From: Arsenicibacter rosenii
GTDB taxonomy: Bacteria; Bacteroidota; Bacteroidia; Cytophagales; Spirosomataceae
Length of the DNA: 64,000 nt
Assembly: GCF_001870735.1 (NCBI RefSeq)
Contig: NZ_MORL01000007.1
Coordinates: forward strand, 1-64,000
Direction: 5' to 3'
In this document: in pieces, positions 43,734 to 52,474 of the stretch
Position numbering within the stretch: the stretch's first letter is position 1
Layout: the number at the start of each line of letters is the position of its first letter
Translations under genes and position numbers: made by a program
The notes under the pieces: generated by a model
Seen by the model: only the letters and a program-made list of their open reading frames with translations
The model's database searches: none
What the model was told of the DNA's origin: nothing

Positions 43734-43781
43734 CAACTTTCCATTGAACGGATGCCGGAAACGGGCTCAATGGTAAAGTTG
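43734..43781. promoter_or_regulatory. imperfect inverted repeat between the globin and LytTR genes
   Basis: CAACTTTCCATTGA (43734-43747) and TCAATGGTAAAGTTG (43767-43781) are imperfect reverse complements around a 19-base centre. The repeat lies in the 268-base divergent gap and could bind a dimeric regulator of either gene; no known family site was recognised. Confidence 0.35.
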
Positions 43782-43925
43782 TCCGCTGAGTGGCATGCCA
43801 TTTAACCGGTGTTTAAGCTGCCTCTTTCGTGATTTGATACCGTTCAACTTACTTTTTTTGCAGAATCGCATCTTTATGTGAAGGTTTACGAAAATCATTC
43901 TCCATCACTCGCTGTCTGGTAGGCT

Positions 43926-44702
43926 ATGAACGCTATTCTGATTGAAGATGAAAAACTCGTTGCCAAAGAGTTTGCCTTTAAGATCGCTGAAATTGATGCC
44001 GATATCTGCATTGTTGAAACACTGCCCAGTGTAAAAACCGCCTTGCGCTGGTTTGGCGAAAACGCCGAACCCGATGTTGTGTTTGCCGATATTCAGCTGG
44101 CAGATGGGGTCAGCTTTGAAATCTTCGAAAAGTTTACGCTGAACTGTCCGATCATCTTCGTCACCTCGTATAACGAATACGCCATTCAGGCCTTTAAGGT
44201 CAATGGCATCGATTACCTGCTGAAACCGGTTGATCCTGATGATCTGGAAAAGGCAATTGCCAAAGCCCGGAGCATCCATAAACAGAAAGCGGGATTGTCG
44301 GTCGATTTGCAGAAACTGATGCAGGCGCTTCAGCATCCGGGCGCGGCGGCGAAGGCGGTCTATAAGGAAAATTTTCTGGGAAATTCGCGGAGCGGGTGGG
44401 TGCCGGTAAAAACGGCCGATATTGCGTTTTTTCAGTATGAGCTGGTCAATTTTATGGTTACGAAGGCCAATGAACGCTACACACTGGACTACGAAACGAT
44501 GGAACAGATCGAGGAATTACTTGATCCGGCGCAGTTCTACCGTGCTAACCGCCAGTTTATTGTCAACATTGATGCCATACAGAGCGTGAAAAGTCTTGAA
44601 AACGCCAAACTGGTGCTGCGCCTGCGATCCCCCCATCAAGCTGTTGATGTGGACATCAGCCGGCAGAAAGCCCCGGCCTTTAAGCGCTGGTTAGACCGGT
44701 AG
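43926..44702 (+). CDS. LytTR-family response regulator
   Basis: A 258-residue regulator. The receiver domain (residues 1-120) has the acidic pair in LIEDEK, the phospho-acceptor Asp in VVFADIQLADGVSF and Lys in YLLKPVDPDD. The LytTR DNA-binding domain (about 150-255) shows VKTADIAFFQYELVNFMV, YRANRQFIVNID and the C-terminal VDISRQKAPAFKRW. It lies seven bases before the LytS-type propeller kinase, so the two form a pair. LytTR sites were not searched. The divergent globin/GRAS unit might be a target, by position only. Confidence 0.92.
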   Translation: MNAILIEDEKLVAKEFAFKIAEIDADICIVETLPSVKTALRWFGENAEPDVVFADIQLADGVSFEIFEKFTLNCPIIFVTSYNEYAIQAFKVNGIDYLLKPVDPDDLEKAIAKARSIHKQKAGLSVDLQKLMQALQHPGAAAKAVYKENFLGNSRSGWVPVKTADIAFFQYELVNFMVTKANERYTLDYETMEQIEELLDPAQFYRANRQFIVNIDAIQSVKSLENAKLVLRLRSPHQAVDVDISRQKAPAFKRWLDR

Positions 44703-44709
44703 ACCGCCT

Positions 44710-47700
44710 ATGAGAACGGCCCTCGCCTTTATCGGGATTACCCTGTTATGGTTGCTGACAGGTGGCAGCCTCTGCGCGCAGCCGAACACGCTGCCGCTGG
44801 AGTTTGAACACATTCAGGAGCAGCAGGGCTTATCGCATAACCTGATGGGCGCCATTCTCCGCGACCGGAACGGGTTTCTCTGGCTGGGTACAATCGACGG
44901 CCTGAACCGCTTCGACGGCACCCATTTTACCGTATTTAAAAGCGGCCTGACCGGCAAACAGTCACTCAGCAACAACCGGGTTCATTCACTCTGTGAAGAT
45001 AAGCGGGGCTACATCTGGATCGGCACCCGCCGTGGTATCAATTACGTTGATCCGGCAACGCAGCAGATTACCCGGATTGATTCGGTAAACGGCCGGCGGC
45101 TCAGCGTTTGTTACAGTATTGTTTGCGACCGGCGGGGCGATGTCTGGTTTTCCGACGGTGGCATTGGTCTGGTGTGCTACCGGGTAAAGACCGGCCGGTA
45201 TGACCTGTATCCGGTTTCATCGACCGATCCGAAAATGCTGACGGCCCACATTACCCGCAACGGATTGCTCGAAGACCCGTACCGCAACGGGCTCTGGATG
45301 ACTACCCCCGAAGGCCTCCACTACCTCGATACCGGTACAAACACGTTCTACAGCCACCGGCATAATCCCGGAGCGCTGCCGGTTTTTACAAAGCACAGCA
45401 CATCGGCTCTGGCGATGGATGGCTCCAGACTGATTTTTTCGGACAATGAGGCACAGGCCATCAGGGTGTTTGACGCCAGAACACGCCGCCTGCAGCAGGC
45501 AATCCGGCTGACCGCTACCCGCAACCGTGAGCCGTTTCCGGTCGGGACGATTTTCATCGACCGGAACCATAATTTCTGGGTAAGTTCGTGGTCGTTTACC
45601 CTGTTTTTTATTGAGGGCGGAACAGGTAAGGCTACGGAGTTTTTTCACGATGAGGCCGTAAAGACGTCTGTAGCCGCTAATTTTTTCTGGGATGCCTGGC
45701 AACACCCCGACGGCTCAATCTGGCTGGCGACCATGAACGGACTGTCGATTACGAATCCCGAACGGACGTTTTATACCATTTACGACCTCAAACGCTTCGA
45801 TCCGACCATCAACGACTATTTCGGTATTTCGTCGATGGCCGCCGACGGGGATACCTGGTGGCTGACGACGCCCAAATACCTGATGCGGTTCAACCGGATC
45901 ACCAATCAGTTTGAACGGTATCTGCTGCCGGTGCAGGAAGAAAACAACTATACCCCCAACCTGCCGCAGGTTATCCGTGACCCCGTCCGGAACCGGCTGT
46001 TTATCCGGTTCTGGCGGCAGATTGTCACGTTCGACATGACCCGAAAGACGTTTTCGCCCTTTCGCATTCCTGAAAGCATGCTGAAACCGGATGGTGATAC
46101 GTGGTTGTCGTACATGGATGTGCAGGGACCATACCTGTGGCTCTACGGCACGTTTATGGCCGGGCTCCGGTATGACCTGCAACGCCATACCTGGGAGAAA
46201 ATCCCGATTCCGAAGCCGGCCGAACACTTTCACATTACCTGGGCCGCCGCTGACCGGCAGGGGACCTACTGGCTGAATGGTTTCCCGAATGGTTTTTACC
46301 GGCTCAACACGTCCCGCAACCGGTTTGAACTGCACACCCGCAACCCGCTGCCTGATTATTACAAGCGCTGCCGGTCGTTTATGATCGACCGGCAAAATGC
46401 CTTCTGGCTGCCGGCCGACGGGGCAGGCCTGGCCCGGTACATACCGGCGTCGGATACGTTCCGGTTGTGGGGAGCAAAGGAGGGAGTGGACCCCAACAAC
46501 TACGGAATGGGGAGTATCGATGAGGCGGGGCAGGTGTGGGTGCCGTTCTATAACCGGTTCTGGGTGTTTTCGCCGCAGAAAAAGCACGCCCGCTCGTTTA
46601 CGTTACAGATCAACGAAAGCGAATACCAGTACGCCAATAACCTGATCAAGCTCCCGGACGGCAACATTCTGGCCTCGCTGAAGGGGTATCTCGTGGCGTT
46701 TATGCCCGGCCGTTATGGGAAGCCCATGCCCGCGCCGCAGGTGCTGATCAACAGCGTGTCGCCGCCTGATACGAGTTACATGGTGGGCAACCGGACAAAA
46801 GAGATGGCGCTGAGCGTTGACGAAAACACGTTCACCATCGACTATTCGGTCATAACGCCGCACCCCATCCATAAATACCGGTTTAAACTTGACGGCTACG
46901 ATGACAACTGGCGGGAAGCGGGGCGCAAAACCATGGCGGGATATACCAAGATTCCCGGTGGTACGTATACATTTCGGGTGAAAGCCATTGATGATGATAC
47001 CGGGACGGCCGAAGCTACGCTGAAAATCGTGGTCGATACGGAGTTCTACAAAAAGACCTGGTTTAAGCTGCTGCTCCTGCTCGCCGTAGCAGGTCTGACG
47101 CTGGCATTTCTGCATTACCGCACGCAGCAGACGGCCAAACTGCATCATCTCCAGATGCAGGCCACCCGCCTGGAACGGGACAAAACCGACATACAATACC
47201 AGAACCTGATTAATCATCTCAACCCGCATTTCCTGTTCAACAGCCTGACCTCGCTCAACAGCCTGATTGTGAACGAACCACGGCAGGCTTCCCGGTTTTT
47301 GCAGAAACTCTCGGCGATTTACCGCTACATTCTCCAGAATAAGGAAAAGGAAACGGTGAGTGTGGAGCACGAGCTCAGTTTTGTGCGCCACTACATTGAC
47401 CTGCAGCAGTCTCGTTTTGAGGACGGGCTGCACATTACCCTCGACGTGCCGGCCGGGTGCCTCACGCGGGGCGTGGTGCCGGTGACCTTGCAAAACCTGC
47501 TCGAAAACGCCATCAAGCACAACACCATCGAAGACGAAAAGCCGCTCTATATCCGCGTCTATGCCGACGGCGACTACCTGTGCGTCGAAAACAGTTTACA
47601 GAAAAAACACTTTGTCGAGACCTCCAACAAGCAGGGCCTCGACAGCCTGAAAACGCTCTACGGTTACCTCAGCGATAAGCCCGTCCGGATCCTCGACGGA

Positions 47701-47736
47701 CCCGATACCTTTACCGTCATGGTCCCGTTTTTGTAG
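44710..47736 (+). CDS. propeller-sensor histidine kinase (Reg_prop, Y_Y_Y, LytS-type His_kinase)
   Basis: A 1008-residue membrane sensor. After a signal peptide (cleavage near SLCAQP), about residues 30-660 carry two-component-regulator propeller repeats (LSHNLMGAILRDRNGFLWLG, ...GYIWIGTRRGINY, ...GVWVPFYNRFWVF-like blades). Then comes a Y_Y_Y domain (HKYRFKLDGYDDNWREAG), a membrane helix (about 778-797), a coiled coil, and a His_kinase domain with LNPHFLFNSLTSLNSLI, the phosphorylated His, and an HATPase N box LLENAIKHN. It should sense an extracellular ligand, often a sugar, and signal to the LytTR regulator encoded upstream. Confidence 0.92.
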   Translation: MRTALAFIGITLLWLLTGGSLCAQPNTLPLEFEHIQEQQGLSHNLMGAILRDRNGFLWLGTIDGLNRFDGTHFTVFKSGLTGKQSLSNNRVHSLCEDKRGYIWIGTRRGINYVDPATQQITRIDSVNGRRLSVCYSIVCDRRGDVWFSDGGIGLVCYRVKTGRYDLYPVSSTDPKMLTAHITRNGLLEDPYRNGLWMTTPEGLHYLDTGTNTFYSHRHNPGALPVFTKHSTSALAMDGSRLIFSDNEAQAIRVFDARTRRLQQAIRLTATRNREPFPVGTIFIDRNHNFWVSSWSFTLFFIEGGTGKATEFFHDEAVKTSVAANFFWDAWQHPDGSIWLATMNGLSITNPERTFYTIYDLKRFDPTINDYFGISSMAADGDTWWLTTPKYLMRFNRITNQFERYLLPVQEENNYTPNLPQVIRDPVRNRLFIRFWRQIVTFDMTRKTFSPFRIPESMLKPDGDTWLSYMDVQGPYLWLYGTFMAGLRYDLQRHTWEKIPIPKPAEHFHITWAAADRQGTYWLNGFPNGFYRLNTSRNRFELHTRNPLPDYYKRCRSFMIDRQNAFWLPADGAGLARYIPASDTFRLWGAKEGVDPNNYGMGSIDEAGQVWVPFYNRFWVFSPQKKHARSFTLQINESEYQYANNLIKLPDGNILASLKGYLVAFMPGRYGKPMPAPQVLINSVSPPDTSYMVGNRTKEMALSVDENTFTIDYSVITPHPIHKYRFKLDGYDDNWREAGRKTMAGYTKIPGGTYTFRVKAIDDDTGTAEATLKIVVDTEFYKKTWFKLLLLLAVAGLTLAFLHYRTQQTAKLHHLQMQATRLERDKTDIQYQNLINHLNPHFLFNSLTSLNSLIVNEPRQASRFLQKLSAIYRYILQNKEKETVSVEHELSFVRHYIDLQQSRFEDGLHITLDVPAGCLTRGVVPVTLQNLLENAIKHNTIEDEKPLYIRVYADGDYLCVENSLQKKHFVETSNKQGLDSLKTLYGYLSDKPVRILDGPDTFTVMVPFL

Positions 47737-47936
47737 ACCTCTTGCCGAACCGCCCGTTGCGCCTGGCCGCCTGAACGGGGAATCGCCCTGATCTACCGAC
47801 GCGGCGCTGTTTAGTTCCTGCCTGAACTGACTTGTTTACTGCTTCATGACCGACTTATGAATTGGTTAAAAAGCTAAATTGGGGTCTGAAAGCGGTACAT
47901 CAGCAGCGTTTAGACCACTATTATCAGCCCCTCTCT

Positions 47937-48536
47937 ATGCCTCAAACCTCCATCCCTCAACAAATCATTGCCTTAAAAGACGCCGATCTGGCGATGCGGG
48001 ACCAGCTGATCCGGACCGGGCAGCTGGGTGAGGGCTATCACCCGGACATGGCGCAGCTGCATAACCACAATGCGGCCGTCTTGGACGACATCATCGACCG
48101 CATCGGCTTCCCGACTGTAGACGCTGTCGGGAAGGAAGCGAGTGAGGCGGCGTGGCTGGTAATGCAGCACGCCATCGGGCAACCGGTCTTTATGAAAAAG
48201 TGCTGCGCCCTGCTCGAACAGGCCGTGCTGGCGCAGCAGGCTAATCCCATCCACCTTGCCTATCTCACCGACCGGATTGCGGCGCTCGAAGGCAAACCGC
48301 AACGCTACGGAACCCAGTTTGACTGGGACGAAAACGGCAGGTTAAGCCCCAACCTGTATGATGACCTCGCCAGCGTCAACAACCGGCGCCAGGCCATCGG
48401 CCTGAACTCCCTCGACGAGCAAACGGCTCTGATCAGGAAACAGGCCGCGCGCGAAAACCAGTCGCCGCCCGCCGATGCTGCCAAACGGCGGCAGGAAGCC
48501 GACGAGTGGCGCCGGTCTGTGGGTTGGCTGGCATGA
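47937..48536 (+). CDS. DUF6624 domain-containing protein
   Basis: A 199-residue cytoplasmic protein matching DUF6624: LKDADLAMRDQLI, then HNHNAAVLDDIIDRIGFPTV, the EASEAAWLVMQHA helix, FMKKCCALLEQAV, YLTDRIAALEGKPQRYGTQF and an acidic/basic C-terminal region with VNNRRQAIGLNSLDEQ. No enzymatic motif is obvious; members are often seen as secreted or cytosolic proteins of unknown role. The start MPQTSIPQQ at 47937 is preferred over an open 25-codon extension. A 200-base gap with no recognisable signal separates it from the kinase upstream. A long palindrome follows. Confidence 0.82.
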   Translation: MPQTSIPQQIIALKDADLAMRDQLIRTGQLGEGYHPDMAQLHNHNAAVLDDIIDRIGFPTVDAVGKEASEAAWLVMQHAIGQPVFMKKCCALLEQAVLAQQANPIHLAYLTDRIAALEGKPQRYGTQFDWDENGRLSPNLYDDLASVNNRRQAIGLNSLDEQTALIRKQAARENQSPPADAAKRRQEADEWRRSVGWLA

Positions 48537-48547
48537 GGTTTAAAAAT

Positions 48548-48616
48548 GGATTTATCCCACGACTATATCCGAAAACATAGTTGTTTCTGATGCAGTCGTG
48601 GGGTAAGCTAAATCCG
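48548..48616. repeat. long imperfect inverted repeat between DUF6624 and XRE genes
   Basis: GGATTTATCCCACGACT and AGTCGTGGGGTAA...AAATCC form long complementary arms (main arms 48552-48564 and 48594-48606, with one G-T pair) around a 29-base centre. It lies between convergent genes. Its GGATT-like ends resemble a small dispersed element or a terminator. Confidence 0.5.
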
Positions 48617-48633
48617 GATGGTCAACGGCTTAT

Positions 48634-48834
48634 CTATTCACCTTCTTCCAGCATAAACAGCTCCTCAACCGGTTTGCCGAACTCCTGCGCCATTTTCAGG
48701 GCAAGGATCGTGGAGGGAACGTAGCGGCCGGTTTCGATGGAGTTGATCGTTTGCCGGCTCACCCCGATGCGTTCGGCTAAATCGGCCTGCGACCAGTTGT
48801 TTTCGGCCCGGGCAACTTTGATGCGGTTCTTCAT
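48634..48834 (-). CDS. small XRE-family helix-turn-helix regulator
   Basis: A 66-residue protein that is a single HTH_3 domain: VARAENNWSQADLAERIGVS then RQTINSIETGRYVPSTILAL, followed by an acidic end VEELFMLEEGE. Such tiny regulators usually control the membrane protein beside them. Its start ATG overlaps the stop of the upstream membrane-protein gene by four bases (ATGA), so translation is probably coupled. Two paralogous membrane-protein genes precede it on the same strand. Confidence 0.9.
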   Translation of the reverse strand: MKNRIKVARAENNWSQADLAERIGVSRQTINSIETGRYVPSTILALKMAQEFGKPVEELFMLEEGE

Positions 48835-49319
48835 ACGCCAACCTCCTTCTCCAGCTCACGGCTGTTTTTATACAGTAAAAGCCTGAACCGGATCACAAAC
48901 ACCAGCAGAATCGTGAACATGTTATAAATCATGACCGATAGAAACGGACTGCCATGAATCAGAATAATGGCCAGACTCAGGATGATGTAATTGGCGTAGA
49001 CACTCCACTGTAACGATTCCAGCCGCAGGTGCTGAATCATTTCGTCTTCGTGTTTCTCCCGCGCAAAGGCAATGAATAAAAGGCCGGTAATGATTCCGAT
49101 GGCGGCTACCTCATCCGTAAAATTGGTATTCCCGAAAAGATTATCAAAAAAGAATTGATAGAGCCCATAGACTGATGATTTTTTGTCAGGAGCCTGAAGC
49201 GTGAGAAACGCAAATTTAAACTCAGCATAGGTGTAGAAAAGGCCTAATACCGCCGACGGAAGAAAAATAAGCCAGCCAATCAGACGGTAGCGATGAGGAA
49301 ATAAGAGGTTCGTGTTCAT
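48831..49319 (-). CDS. small membrane protein, paralogue A of an XRE-linked pair
   Basis: A 162-residue membrane protein with four hydrophobic segments. It starts MNTNLLFPHRYRLIGW, like its neighbour (MNTTLLFPYYFRFIGW), and both share TDE..., ITGLLF.AF.REK..DEMI..LRL..LQ.SVY.NY in the middle, so they are diverged tandem duplicates. The cytoplasmic loop between helices 2 and 3 holds the charged motif AREKHEDEMIQHLRLE. Function is unknown. It ends in the ATGA overlap with the XRE gene. The start 49319 is chosen by alignment with the paralogue. Confidence 0.82.
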   Translation of the reverse strand: MNTNLLFPHRYRLIGWLIFLPSAVLGLFYTYAEFKFAFLTLQAPDKKSSVYGLYQFFFDNLFGNTNFTDEVAAIGIITGLLFIAFAREKHEDEMIQHLRLESLQWSVYANYIILSLAIILIHGSPFLSVMIYNMFTILLVFVIRFRLLLYKNSRELEKEVGV

Positions 49320-49342
49320 GATGTTTACTGTTGGTAGCAAGG

Positions 49343-49813
49343 TTAAAAAGCCAGTACGCGTCGGACACTGCGCCGGTTTTTACGTAAGGTGAGCTGGAAA
49401 TACAGGATAAAGAAGAGCAGTACGGTGAACATATTGTACATCAGTACGTTGTAAAATTCCAGTCCGTAAATCAGTACGATGGCCAGCATCAGTAAGGCGT
49501 AGTTCAGGTACACACTGGCCTGTAAGGCTTTCAGGCGTAACTGATTAATCATCTCGTCTTCAAGCTTCTCGCGGGAGAAACCAACAAACAGCAGGCCGGT
49601 GATCAGGGCAATGCACATGATTTCGTCCGTAAAATTAAGGCTGGTGGTGTCATAAAAATCCGATAACCAGTTATTGCTGATATGGACCGTGAGATAATCC
49701 TCAACGCCGGAATCCGGATTTAGCTCCAGATAGGCCCAGGTACCCAAAAAAGCAAGGATGAGGCCCCAGCCGATAAACCGGAAGTAATAGGGGAATAAGA
49801 GTGTTGTGTTCAT
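49343..49813 (-). CDS. small membrane protein, paralogue B of an XRE-linked pair
   Basis: A 156-residue membrane protein, the first of the pair on the minus strand, with the same four-helix layout as paralogue A: MNTTLLFPYYFRFIGW, a periplasmic segment (residues ~30-60), FTDEIMCIALITGLLFVGF and SREKLEDEMINQLRLKALQA. The conserved GFSREKLEDEMI charge cluster is shared with A. It lies 23 bases upstream of paralogue A, with the XRE gene last, suggesting one transcript. No known family name was recognised. The start 49813 follows from the paralogue alignment. Confidence 0.82.
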   Translation of the reverse strand: MNTTLLFPYYFRFIGWGLILAFLGTWAYLELNPDSGVEDYLTVHISNNWLSDFYDTTSLNFTDEIMCIALITGLLFVGFSREKLEDEMINQLRLKALQASVYLNYALLMLAIVLIYGLEFYNVLMYNMFTVLLFFILYFQLTLRKNRRSVRRVLAF

Positions 49814-49964
49814 GCGATTAGTATAAGTTTGTTTGTCCAAAAGTAAAGCTTGCTTTACATATAGTCAAACGAAGTGGTCTTTTTTTTCGTGTGCCTTTTG
49901 AGTAAACGGCATAAAAAAACCGGACAGCTGTCCGGTTTTGGTAACAATGAAGCAACAAGAGAGC

Positions 49965-50291
49965 TTACAGGGCAAAAATGCGGTCCATGAGGAGCCATTT
50001 TTCGCCGGGCTTCGCCATCGGCAGGGCCTGTTGGTAACGCCACATCAGGGCTTCCCATTCCTGCACTTTCGGGTTGGCGGCGTCGGCTGCCGCTTTCCGG
50101 TCGAAAGAAAACGTGTCGTCGGTTTCCATGATCATAAACAACCGTGGCCCGATGCGGTAGATTTCCATGTTGGTAATCCCCGCCGACCGGATGCTCTCGT
50201 CGATCTCCGGCCATATTTTTTCGTGATAGCGCTCATATTCAGCAATCAATGCCGGATCATCCTTCAGATCAAGCGCAAGACAATAACGCAT
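49965..50291 (-). CDS. L-rhamnose/L-fucose mutarotase (RhaM family)
   Basis: A 108-residue protein of the RhaM/FucM-like family, the normal length. The catalytic region is YERYHEKIWPEI with the conserved His, followed by MEIYRIGPRLFMIMET and C-terminal WEALMWRYQQALP. It interconverts anomers of L-rhamnose or L-fucose. In this locus with FucP and oxidative fucose enzymes, L-fucose is the more likely substrate. The frame is open 26 codons upstream, but that part lies in the GAGTGA repeat, so the start at 50291 is preferred. It is the last gene of the minus-strand cluster. Confidence 0.9.
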   Translation of the reverse strand: MRYCLALDLKDDPALIAEYERYHEKIWPEIDESIRSAGITNMEIYRIGPRLFMIMETDDTFSFDRKAAADAANPKVQEWEALMWRYQQALPMAKPGEKWLLMDRIFAL

Positions 50292-50297
50292 ATAGCT

Positions 50298-50372
50298 ATT
50301 GAGTGAATGAGTGATTGGGTGATTGAGCAATTGCTGTTCACTCAATCGCTCAATCACCCAACCACTCAATTT
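50298..50372. repeat. GAGTGA-type imperfect inverted repeat between fucP and rhaM
   Basis: Left arm around 50300-50335 (TGAGTGATTGGGTGATTGAG) and right arm around 50338-50371 (CTCAATCACCCAACCACTCA) are near reverse complements made of short GATTGA/GAGTGA units. It is the second member of the family seen at 12634-12728, again within an operon gap. Confidence 0.75.
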
Positions 50373-51607
50373 TTAACTTGTGACCCCTTAAACCCGTACC
50401 AGGCGATGAAGGCGAAGCAGGCGGCAGGGAGCAGGAATGAAGTGGCAGTGTTACTGCTGTCGGCAATCATACCCATGATCGGCGGGAAGACAGCGCCCCC
50501 CACAATGCCCATGATGATGTACGATGACCCTTGCTTCGTAAACTGGCCCAGATCTTTCACGCCCAGCGCAAAGATGGTCGGGAACGTGATGCTCTGGAAG
50601 AAGAAGAAGGCCATCAGCGCATACAGCGAAATCTGACCAAGGTGCAGGTACACGACAAACAACAGCGCCACCATGATCACTGAATAAATGCCGAGCAGCA
50701 CGTTGGCGCGGGTAAAACGCATGAAAAACGTACCGACAAAACGACCCACCATGAAGAAGGCCATGGCAATGCCTTGCAGATACGCCGCTTCCTGATCCGA
50801 AATGCGGGCGGTTTCGGTGGCGTAGTTAATGAAAAAGCCCCAGATACAGCCCTGTGCTCCCACATTAAGAAACTGCGAAAACACACCCAGTACAAAATGA
50901 GTGTGCTGGAAAAGCGTTTTGCCCGAGTGCGCATGGGCGTCGGTAACCAGCGCTTCTTCCTGAATTTCGGGCAGCGGTGTGCGGTAGAAAATAACGGCAA
51001 CGACCAGTACGATGATCCCGACGATGATATACGGAAGCTGGATCGTATCCCAGCCCGCCTCGGCCGACGTATTGCTGCTACCGGCAAACATCAGCCAGCC
51101 ACCGATTACCGGACCCGTAATGGCGCCCAGACCATTGAACGACTGGGCCAGGTTTAGCCGCTGCTCCGATGTTTCGGGCGAGCCCAGCACGGAAGCATAC
51201 GGGTTGGCAGCGGTTTCGAGGAACGCCAGACCACAGGCCAGAATAAAAAGCGCAATCAGGAAAAATGTCCACGACTGGGCTTCGCCGGCCGGATACACCA
51301 GCAGACCACCGGCGGCGTAAAGCAGCAGCCCCATGATGATGCCGCGCTTATAGCCGAACCGCTTCATCATGTAGCCGGCCGGCAGGGCCATGATAAAATA
51401 CGCGCCAAACGTAACAACCTGTACCCAGGCCGATTCTGACTTAGACAGGTTGAGAACAAGCTGGAATTTTTTGTTCAGTACGTCGAGCATACTGATGGCG
51501 AAACCCCACAGAAAAAATAAACTGGTAACCAGCGCAAACGCAAGGGTGGTATTCCCCTGTGGTGCGGAGGTTGCTTTGGCGGATGCCGACGGTGAAATCG
51601 AGGCCAT
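50366..51607 (-). CDS. fucP: L-fucose:H+ symporter permease
   Basis: A 413-residue MFS transporter with 12 hydrophobic helices. It shows FFLWGFAISMLDVLNKKFQ at the first helix, typical of FucP (FFLWGxxxxLxDxLxxxF), with the adjacent AYFIMALPAGYMMKRFGYKRGI loop as the MFS signature. Length and sequence match FucP-type sugar:H+ symporters. It imports L-fucose (possibly galactose or arabinose too) across the inner membrane. It lies 84 bases after the SDR gene on the minus strand. The surrounding genes support L-fucose. Confidence 0.93.
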   Translation of the reverse strand: MASISPSASAKATSAPQGNTTLAFALVTSLFFLWGFAISMLDVLNKKFQLVLNLSKSESAWVQVVTFGAYFIMALPAGYMMKRFGYKRGIIMGLLLYAAGGLLVYPAGEAQSWTFFLIALFILACGLAFLETAANPYASVLGSPETSEQRLNLAQSFNGLGAITGPVIGGWLMFAGSSNTSAEAGWDTIQLPYIIVGIIVLVVAVIFYRTPLPEIQEEALVTDAHAHSGKTLFQHTHFVLGVFSQFLNVGAQGCIWGFFINYATETARISDQEAAYLQGIAMAFFMVGRFVGTFFMRFTRANVLLGIYSVIMVALLFVVYLHLGQISLYALMAFFFFQSITFPTIFALGVKDLGQFTKQGSSYIIMGIVGGAVFPPIMGMIADSSNTATSFLLPAACFAFIAWYGFKGSQVKN

Positions 51608-51691
51608 AGAGTACGTTGATAAGAAGGTTAACGGGCTTTGTGAATGGGTTGCCGCACGGAGGTGAACCGGCGCGGCAACAGAAAACGAAAA

Positions 51692-52474
51692 CTAGGTAAT
51701 TGACCGGTCGAGATGCGTATAGCCACCATCGACATGGATCAGCTGACCCGTTGTGTGGCTTGATTTATCCGACAGCAGGAATACAATCATGTTGGCGATT
51801 TCTTCGGCCGTGGTCATGCGTTTTTCAAGCGGAATCTTGCTGACAATATCCTTCAGCTTTTCGTCCGGATTCGGGAGCGTTTTGATCCAGTTGGCATAGA
51901 GCGGCGTCCAGCACTCGGCCACAATCAGCGCGTTTACCCGGATGCCATAGGGCAGGAGCTCAACGGCCCATTCGCGGGTGAGGGCGTTGCGGCCACCGTT
52001 GGCCGCAGCATAGGCTGAGGTGTTGCCCTGGCCGGTTTCGGCCACTTTCGAGCCTACATTCACTATCGAGCCTTTGCTTTCTTTCAGCGCCGGCAGCGCA
52101 TAGTGGGCCATCAGGTAATAATGTACCACGTTTTTGTGCAGCGAGGCCATGAAGGCTTCGTAGCTGCCGTTTTCCAGCCCGACACCGTCGTTGACACCGG
52201 CGTTGTTGACTAGTCCGTCGATGCGGCCGAATTGGGCCAGCGTTTCGTCAACGGCTTTTTTACACGCTTCGGGTTGGGTCAGTTCGGCCTCGATGGCAAA
52301 GGCTTTGCCGCCCGCTGCCACGATTTTGTCGACCGCTACCTGGTTGTCGGCGGCGTTCCGGCCAACGATAACCGGAATGGCTCCTTCGGCAGCGAGTGCG
52401 GTTGAGATGCCTTCGCCGATGCCCTTGGCACCACCGGTCACAATGATGATTTTATCCTGTAGGTTCAGATTCAT
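51692..52474 (-). CDS. SDR-family oxidoreductase, probable L-fucose dehydrogenase with YxxxN at the active site
   Basis: A 260-residue short-chain dehydrogenase. The cofactor loop TGGAKGIGEGI, NNAGVN and catalytic region SIVNVGSKVAETGQGNTSAY are intact. The usual YxxxK is Tyr-Ala-Ala-Ala-Asn here (SAYAAANGGRNAL). The codon AAC at about 51999-52001 on the complementary strand confirms Asn. Such enzymes oxidise L-fucose to fuconolactone or oxidise 2-keto-3-deoxy-fuconate; position between a lactonase-type gene and fucP favours the former. How it would work without the active-site Lys is unclear, so activity is uncertain. Confidence 0.85.
   Translation of the reverse strand: MNLNLQDKIIIVTGGAKGIGEGISTALAAEGAIPVIVGRNAADNQVAVDKIVAAGGKAFAIEAELTQPEACKKAVDETLAQFGRIDGLVNNAGVNDGVGLENGSYEAFMASLHKNVVHYYLMAHYALPALKESKGSIVNVGSKVAETGQGNTSAYAAANGGRNALTREWAVELLPYGIRVNALIVAECWTPLYANWIKTLPNPDEKLKDIVSKIPLEKRMTTAEEIANMIVFLLSDKSSHTTGQLIHVDGGYTHLDRSIT

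Noticed and set aside
45715-46587. 290-residue minus-strand ORF inside the propeller kinase
   Set aside because: Antisense to an intact Reg_prop/LytS-type gene, with no domain of its own.
50292-50369. N-terminal extension of the mutarotase
   Set aside because: Encoded by the GAGTGA inverted repeat; start placed at 50291.
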